Origin: Cercozoa sp. M6MM
Taxonomy: Eukaryota > Endomyxa: Ascetosporea
Assembly (NCBI GenBank): GCA_040357565.1
Contig: JBDODJ010000048.1
Strand: one strand, 5' to 3'
Length of the DNA stretch: 64,000 nucleotides
Of the stretch, positions 58,573 through 64,000 are shown one piece after another. A model generated the notes under the pieces. That model saw nothing but the letters and a program-made list of their open reading frames with translations, searched no databases and had not been told where the DNA came from. Positions within the stretch are counted from its first letter, which is position 1; every line of letters starts with the position of its first letter. The translations under genes and the position numbers were made by a program.

Positions 58573-59074
58573 CTAAAACCGGACGAGAACTGAACGAATC
58601 ATGACTGCCTGATTCATTCAATAAAACAATTTCTGATCTCGACGGGGCCGGACTGCCGCCGACGAACGACAGTTAAATACTGTAGAATTCGAAATCTAAG
58701 TACAGCACTGTATGGATCCGGATGCGCTGCGCTGTATCTTGATTGCAGCTACGAGGCCACTATAAATTTACATGCATAAGCGATGTGCACTGCACTAGTA
58801 CAGTAATTTACGTTCCAAGGGTGTATTATTACAGTAATTTACGTTCCATGGGTATGCTTTACGGTAAACAACTAACTGTAAACGACGTACCTGCTTGCCT
58901 ACGTTAGTCGAGCACTTTTTTCGTTTATCTGCCAGTGTCTGTTACTGTAAAATCGGTCAACAAGCGACTGTCAGTAGGCGCACGGCGGCAAGATCAGACC
59001 TTACTCAGCTCTGGGGTGCCGGTGCAGGTTTGTCGGACCAGACCGCCCACTGTGCAGAGCACACGCAAATTGAT
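58573..59074. other. Convergent spacer with tandem and palindromic repeats
   Basis: This region between the MFS and VOC 3' ends contains AATAAAAC near 58620, a possible poly(A) signal, and two tandem copies of ACAGTAATTTACGTTCCA. No exon is supported. Confidence 0.55.
58798..58851. repeat. Tandem 32-bp repeat
   Basis: The string TACAGTAATTTACGTTCCAA/T-GGG occurs twice, 32 bases apart, near 58798 and 58830. A shorter derivative (CGGTAAAC) follows. Confidence 0.85.
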
Positions 59075-59809
59075 TATTGAAAGACAATGTCTGCTTCGCC
59101 AGTGCTCAGCCAGGCCAATACCTCGTTGCCACTCGGATCGGCAAAGTGGAAGCGTCGTCCGCCAGGAAACTCAAAGATCGGCTTCAAAATCCTGAACTTG
59201 AGGGATCAGCACTTCAACAACATACAACGAGCAAAAGAAACGAGAAAGCAACTCACTCACTGTTGCCAAAAGCCGTCACCTTTCCGAGTGTCTCCTCCAG
59301 GTTCGCGCTGTAAATTATCTGCAAATACACACACACAAATAGTAAAAACTCGTGTACCTCTCCACAGTAGTACCAGTGTGACATAAAAACCAAAGCACTA
59401 CCGGCAGAACAGCCCCCGCAGAGACGCGACTGCTGTTGTCCTCGGCCGACTGGAAGAAGCCTCCGTCAATACCACCTTCAGTACGCGAGAAAGCCGCGTA
59501 TCCCTAGAAATTCAACACAGGTACTGTACTTGCAAAGCGGCCTCTCTATCCTTCTCCAAACCAATCGTTTACCTCACCAAAATCAGTAAATTTCCACCCT
59601 GTCACAGAGCCCGGTCGGGGTAATGGCAAACAACTTTATACTAATGCAGAAATACTGTACCAAAAACGCCTGCAAAGAAGGCTTTCGTATCGGCAAGGCG
59701 GCGACACGGAACCTCGAGATAGTCGACGCCGCCGCTCACCTAACACACCCGACTTGCAGTTGCACGAACGATCGCCAAGGAAATACAAACTCACGTGACC
59801 AGCCGCCAT
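59075..59809 (-). CDS. VOC-superfamily (glyoxalase/dioxygenase-fold) protein
   Basis: The spliced protein of about 120 residues begins MAAGHVSGGVDYLEVPCRRL, continues ADTKAFFAGVFGWKFTDFGE, then YAAFSRTEGGIDGGFF. After an in-phase junction it reads IIYSANLEETLGKVTAFGNR, PIFEFPGGRRFHFADPSGNE and VLAWLSTGEADIVFQ. These are the hallmarks of a single-domain VOC protein: a beta-alpha-beta-beta-beta unit repeated, the FYxxxFGW motif after the first helix and the FxDPxGNxxxxW end. The second half carries a His-Phe and terminal Glu that can bind metal in relatives. The first half has fewer ligands, so substrate and metal dependence are unknown. Family members include glyoxalase I, antibiotic-binding proteins and dioxygenases; eukaryotic single-domain members often look bacterial. 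Six short exons; the ATG at 59809 is the first in frame. Confidence 0.82.
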
Positions 59810-60131
59810 TTTTACACCGTCTTTTTGTGTTCCAGACTCAGACTCAGTACTTTACGGGACACTTTGCACTGCACGACACTGCAAATGAGCACGGCAATAC
59901 CCCATCTGCAAAATACTGTACTGTGCAACAGATTCTACGTAAAATAAGAAAACGCAGGTGCGTGTCAATACCGTTTTCAGCTCACTGGCCGCAGCAAAAC
60001 TTGCATTAACTTGCAATAATCTCCAAAAAAAACTGTTTTTGGGACTGTAAATAAATACATCATTCAAGAAAAGCTGCAAACTGCACTGTACTGTACCGTA
60101 GCTCTTTGCACGATCACATTTGCAGCATAAG
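59810..60131. promoter_or_regulatory. Divergent promoter region of the VOC and aldolase genes
   Basis: The 322-base interval holds two TACTGTACTGT-type strings (59914-59925 and 60085-60101). The second lies about 30 bases upstream of the aldolase ATG. They are candidate promoter elements because the arrangement is divergent. Confidence 0.5.
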
Positions 60132-61600
60132 ATGAGCCTGCCGCCCAAGAACCCGTACGCCGAGGTAGAGTGTTTTGCTAGTTTTGTTTCCGATGAGTCA
60201 TGATGTGTTTTTGCAGCGTTTCGCTGTTTTTATCATTTTGTGCTGACTTGTGTTTGTTGTGCAGGAGCTGATTGCTACTGCTCGCGCTATTGCTGCGCCG
60301 GGCAAGGGCATTCTTGCTGCTGATGAGTCGACCGGCACGATCGGCAAGCGCCTAGCCGCCATCTCGCTCGAGAACAACGAGACGAACCGTCGCGCCTACC
60401 GCGAGCTGCTCTTCCGTACGGAAGGCTTTGGCCAGTACTGCTCGGGCGTGATCCTGTTCGACGAAACGCTGCGTCAGAAGGCCGAGGACGGCACGCCGCT
60501 GGTCGAGCTGATCAAGGCGGCCGGCGCCATCCCGGGCATCAAGGTCGACCGCGGCACCCGTGCGCTTCCGTACGCTCCGGGTAACTCTGCTTTCGCTCTG
60601 TGTGCACTGATGTACTCTTATGATCCCTGTGGTGTTGTTGTTGCAGGTGAGACCTACACGCAGGGCATTGACGATCTGGACAAGCGCACGGCCGAGTACT
60701 ACCAGCTGGGTGCTCGCTTCGCCAAGTGGCGCGCTGTGCTTAAGATCCAGGTAGCTTCTCTTCTGATTGTCGCCCTTCCCATTTGCCTTTTCCCTTAGCC
60801 TATCCTTCTCTATCCTTCTCGCTTATCCTTTCCTTTGCCCTCATCTTATCCGTTACTCAATTTTAATGATTTAACCTGTGTGGCGGTGTTTTTAGGACGG
60901 CCGTATCTCGACGCACGCCATCCAGGAGAACGCGTGGCTGCTGGCTCGCTACGCGTCGATCTGCCAGATGAACGGTCTGGTGCCGATCGTCGAGCCCGAG
61001 ATCCTCATGGACGGCACGCACTCGCGCGACGTGTGCGAGTACTGGACGGCCAAGGTGGTGTCGGCGTGCTACAAGGCGCTCAGCGACCAGGACGTGCTGC
61101 TCGAGGGCACGCTGCTGAAGCCGAACATGGTGCTGCCCGGCAAGGAGAACACTGAGCCCAAGACCTTTGCCGAAAACGCTGCCGCCACGGTGCGCGCGCT
61201 GCGTCGCTCGGTGCCGGCTGCCGTGCCGGGCATCACCTTCCTCTCCGGCGGTCAGACCGAGGAGGTAGCACCTGTCCTTCTTACCCGGCTCCCTATGCCC
61301 TGATATTTCCGTGCACTCTGTTGAACACAGGAGGCCACGCGCAACCTCAACGCCATGAACGCCGCCTCGGATGAGGAGGTCGGCACGCGTCCGTGGTCGC
61401 TCACGTTCAGCTTCGGCCGCGCGCTGCAGCAGTCGTGCATCCTCACCTGGAAGGGCCTGCCCGAGAACGTCGCCGCCGCGCAGGAGCAGCTGCTCATCCG
61501 CATGAAGGCTAACTCGCAGGCGCAGCTTGGCCAGTACCAGGGCGATGCCAAGAGCGCCGGCGGTGACGCCGACCTCTACGAGAAGGGTTACACCTACTAA
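60132..61600 (+). CDS. Fructose-bisphosphate aldolase, class I
   Basis: Class I aldolase splits fructose 1,6-bisphosphate into dihydroxyacetone phosphate and glyceraldehyde 3-phosphate through a lysine Schiff base. Five exons (60132-60164, 60265-60580, 60647-60750, 60896-61264, 61331-61600) total 363 codons plus stop, the usual length. Visible motifs are [26 protein letters not shown] with its active-site Asp/Glu region, [22 protein letters not shown] and [15 protein letters not shown]. The last contains the Schiff-base lysine. Then come [20 protein letters not shown] and the C-terminal EKGYTY with the tyrosine that closes the active site. There is no N-terminal extension, so it is the cytosolic glycolytic form rather than a plastid form. 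Exons are clearly GC-richer in third positions than most neighbours, which suggests high expression. Donors are GTAGAG, GTAACT, GTAGCT and GTAGCA. Confidence 0.98.
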
Positions 61601-61825
61601 GCCTCACCGACTGCAGAAATTTGGGTGGCCGAGTCGCGTGAGAATTTACGTTAGTATGTTTACGTGAACTAAAACCGACGGAACGGAACGAAAGGCGGGT
61701 AATCTAACGACGCCACGATCGGAATTGAATGATTGATAGAAAAAATGGGACGAGGGTACTGCAAAACCTAAATCCGATCGGATCAGCTCAAAAGTCGAGT
61801 ACATCCGACCGCAGCGACAGAACGC
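61601..61825. terminator. Convergent 3' spacer
   Basis: The spacer lies between the aldolase stop and the stop of the Tma46-like gene. It has no supported exon and must contain both 3' ends. Confidence 0.4.
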
Positions 61826-63423
61826 TCAAATGTCGTCAAGATCGTCAGCAAGCAGATCCGCGTCCAAGTCATCATCCAAAAACAACTGCGCGCAAGCAAA
61901 AATACAAAAAAAAACAGCTGGTGGCACAAGCAAAAAAACTGAAGGCCTACCGATTCATCGATCTGTTCGGCCACTTGCTCTGCACAATAACAACAAGACT
62001 CAGCGAGTGCGAAAACAGTACAATGCAGAAGCAGGAATGTACCGACAGGTCCACTTGAAACAGGAGCTTCGAGAGTGGCAGGCTCCTCGGTTTCCTCCGA
62101 CTCGCGCACCTCGTAGGTCTCGTCATCGGCTTCCTCGTCGTCAGCAAAGATGCCTGCACAGGTGCTCATGCATGTGGATGCAAAGAGAAACATAAGAACA
62201 GGCATACCACGCTTGATGGCATACAACTCGCGGCCCGTGAGAGCGCCCTTGTGACCTCGGCCGCCCTTCTTCTTGCCGCCCTTGGCCATCTTGTAGCGCG
62301 CATTCTCCTCGATCTGCTTTTGCTTCTCGGCGTTCTTTTTCCGCTTCCACTCCATGAAGACCTCGTGCGTCAGCGGAGCTGTGCACACAGGTACAGAGTG
62401 TGCAAGCATCACACAAGAGAGAGAAAGGATGCGAGCGTACTCAGCTTGCGGCCGTCCATGAGGAGAGAGCGCTGAGCGTCAAGTTTCTGCTCGAACAGCG
62501 GGTCGCGCTTGTACCTGCCAAAAATAAACACTGGTATCAAAATAAGGGATAGCGAAAGACACATGAGGTATGAAGTACACGTCAGCAAGTTCCTCTTCGG
62601 TGGGACCGTCGTTCTTCTCTGTTGCAACGAACAAGCAAGGGAGCGTACATCGTGTTATCAGTCAAGCCAAAGCAAAAAAAAAAAGAAAACGGTACTCTTG
62701 CCCTTCTTGCCCTTCTTCTTCTTCTTCTTGCCACCCAAGGCAGGGTTCGCGAGCGCCTCCTCCAGTCGCTTCTTCTCCTCGGCCTCCTTTTTGGCCTTCT
62801 TGTCGGCAATGGCCTGCACACACCGCGTCAGACAAGTGTGCTTTCCCATCAGCAAGAGCAACGAAACACAGAGACGCACCTTCATCATGGCAGTCGCCTC
62901 GGCCTGTGCTTGTCTTTGCAACTCTACTCACACAAGGCATGCAATTCTCGTGAATTTATATATCTAATATATATATATATATATATCTATATATATGTTG
63001 TTATGTGGGTGACAAAACAAACCCTTCTTGCGAGCCTTGGCCTCGGCCTTCTTGCGGTCAGCCTCGACTTGACCTGCGGAAACATGAACCAACACCAAAA
63101 GTAACTGCGCACAAAACCAGCACACAGGATAAGTGAGAAACGTACGCTTGTCGGTGAGGCCCTTCTTCATGACGGCAATGTGCTTCTGCGCCTTGGCGCC
63201 CTTCTTGTTCTTCATGCCGAACGTCTTGTCCACGATCGCCTTCTGCTCACAAAGAATACTCAAAAGTGCCGATTCACTCCAGAAGCTTCAAAAAAAGGGC
63301 AAGCACCTCCTTCTTCTTGCGATCCTTCGTCGACGTGGGCTTCTGCAACAACAAATCAAAATAATACAAGCTTGCCAGGACTGCTAGGGCAGGTATAATC
63401 ACCTTCTTGGGCTTCGGCGGCAT
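61826..63423 (-). CDS. Tma46/ZC3H15 (DRG-regulatory) homologue lacking CCCH zinc fingers
   Basis: In the family, this protein binds and stabilises DRG1/Rbg1 GTPase and associates with translating ribosomes. The N terminus after MPPKPKK is KKKEKAIVDKTFGMKNKKGA, the strongest family signature, then KAQKHIAVMKKGL. The C-terminal half carries LTHEVFMEWKRKKNAEKQ, GALTGRELYAIKRG and FADDEEADDETYEV, all matching the DRG-binding region. It ends with LFLDDDLDADLLADDLDDI, like the acidic end of the animal and yeast proteins. The middle, where relatives have two CCCH zinc fingers, is a Lys/Glu-rich helix (RKKAEAKARKK, KKAKKEAEEKKRLEEALANP) and a poly-Lys linker without cysteines. The product is therefore shorter than usual. 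Exons join in phase, including the GTACTT donor after EEELADV, so a missed finger exon seems unlikely but not excluded. Confidence 0.85.
62957..62996. repeat. (AT)n repeat in an intron of the Tma46-like gene
   Basis: About nineteen TA units with two C interruptions. It is the only AT dinucleotide array in the window; all others are CA/TG. Confidence 0.9.
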
Positions 63424-63737
63424 TTTGAGTCTTGCTGCAGGCAATGGTTTGGCAAAGGATTATTTTTCCGCCAATACAAATCTTAGGGAATTTGTACGCT
63501 CGCTGCGTCACAAAAAAACTCAAGTAATAAGCCGTCGTTCTAAGGGACGCGCTGACCTAAAATGTTGCACTAACACGTGCCTGAACAGAGTCCTGAGCTT
63601 AAGCAGGCCTTGCAGCGACTTTTCTTCATTTTTCATGTTCGTTTAAGGGGGCTGTCAATCTTGGGCGGAGCGAAGAACTGGAGACGCCAGTTGACCAGCG
63701 TGTGCGTGAAGCTGTGAACTATCTGCAATTAGTTACC
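63424..63737. promoter_or_regulatory. Divergent promoter region
   Basis: The 314 bases between divergent start codons presumably contain both promoters. GGGGGCTGTCAATCTTGGGC near 63647 is a GC-rich candidate, otherwise nothing specific is seen. Confidence 0.45.
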
Positions 63738-64000
63738 ATGATGCGTCAGGTGGCCCGTCGTCTTGCATCGCGCAGCTTGTCTGTGCGTTCGATGCGCTTC
63801 TTCAGCGCCGACGCCGAGCTGCGCCCGGCGCTCACGCACTTCTCCGAGGTAGGCGCGCTCACCTTGCGACGAAGCACTTGATGCTTTGTGGCACTTGACA
63901 TCTCGCTGTGCAGCTGTGCATTTGCTTTGCGTTTTGCTTTGCTTTTTGAAATCGAGTTGCTTTGCTTCGAAGATAAACTTGCTTTGCTTAACTTTGCTTT
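63738..64000 (+). CDS. Mitochondrial protein, probably acyl-CoA dehydrogenase (first exon only)
   Basis: Exon 1 (63738-63848) encodes 37 residues. They begin MMRQVARRLASRSLSVRSMR, rich in Arg and Ser with no acidic residues, followed by FFSADAELRPALTHFSE. The first part is a classical mitochondrial presequence with a likely cleavage after RFFSA. The ending LTHFSE resembles the start of the mature chain in branched- and short-chain acyl-CoA dehydrogenases (L-x-x-F-T-E/S-E-E), so that family is a guess. A GTAGGC donor follows. The remaining 150 bases are intron, with repeated TTGCTTTGC strings, and the rest of the gene is beyond the window. Confidence 0.5.

Noticed and set aside
59075-59809. 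Horizontal transfer of the VOC-fold gene from bacteria
   Set aside because: The fold is common in bacteria, but this copy has several introns of the local type and no compositional difference that I can see.

Overview
The window is nuclear DNA from an intron-dense, compact eukaryote, most likely a unicellular protist or alga. Genes lie on both strands a few hundred bases apart. Nearly every gene is cut by short GT-AG introns, most about 45-100 nt. Recognised products are purely eukaryotic: Brr2, ESCRT subunits, alpha-SNAP, p24, Cox17, a nucleostemin-type GTPase and class I aldolase. I see no rRNA, tRNA, CRISPR array or transposon. I cannot name the species from sequence alone. All gene models are hand-spliced from GT/AG sites, phase and family resemblance; inner exon borders are less certain than gene identities. 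Three 100-base N gaps (32650-32749, 42521-42620, 44178-44277) all fall inside dinucleotide repeats.

Layout. 1-1264: the 3' part of an unrecognised plus-strand gene. 1265-3317: a divergent TATA-binding-protein-like gene (+). 3781-4040: Cox17 (-). 4309-6511: Vps36 (+). About 7805-8560: weak, unassigned minus-strand candidate. 8885-10837: alpha-SNAP (+). 11369-19683: a large single-pass surface or secretory-pathway protein (+). 19937-33170: Brr2, the U5 snRNP helicase (-), over 13 kb with roughly 40 introns. 33512-34762: p24/TMED cargo receptor (+). 34996-37084: nucleostemin/Nug1-type GTPase (+). 37515-39191: DEDD-type 3'-5' exonuclease-like protein (-). 39327-40414: unknown Ser/Arg-rich protein (-). 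40842-41336: small one-pass membrane protein (+). 41607-45388: unknown, probably multi-pass membrane protein (-). 45719-49710: long-chain acyl-CoA synthetase (+). 50028-51131: Vps20/CHMP6 (+). 51619-55219: fibronectin-III-like type I membrane protein (+). 55636-58572: SV2/organic-solute type MFS transporter (+). 59075-59809: VOC/glyoxalase-fold protein (-). 60132-61600: class I fructose-bisphosphate aldolase (+). 61826-63423: Tma46/ZC3H15-like protein (-). 63738 to the end: first exon of a probable mitochondrial acyl-CoA dehydrogenase (+).

These are mainly housekeeping genes with no operon logic. Membrane traffic is well represented (Vps36, Vps20, alpha-SNAP, p24), alongside RNA and ribosome biology (Brr2, the GTPase, the Tma46-like protein) and central metabolism (aldolase, acyl-CoA synthetase). 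The points most worth following up are: a TBP-fold protein that has lost the DNA-intercalating phenylalanines; a Tma46/ZC3H15 homologue with its CCCH zinc fingers missing; an exonuclease-like protein lacking a motif II aspartate; a frequent GTAC 5' splice site in place of GTAAGT; and introns that accumulate private tandem duplications.
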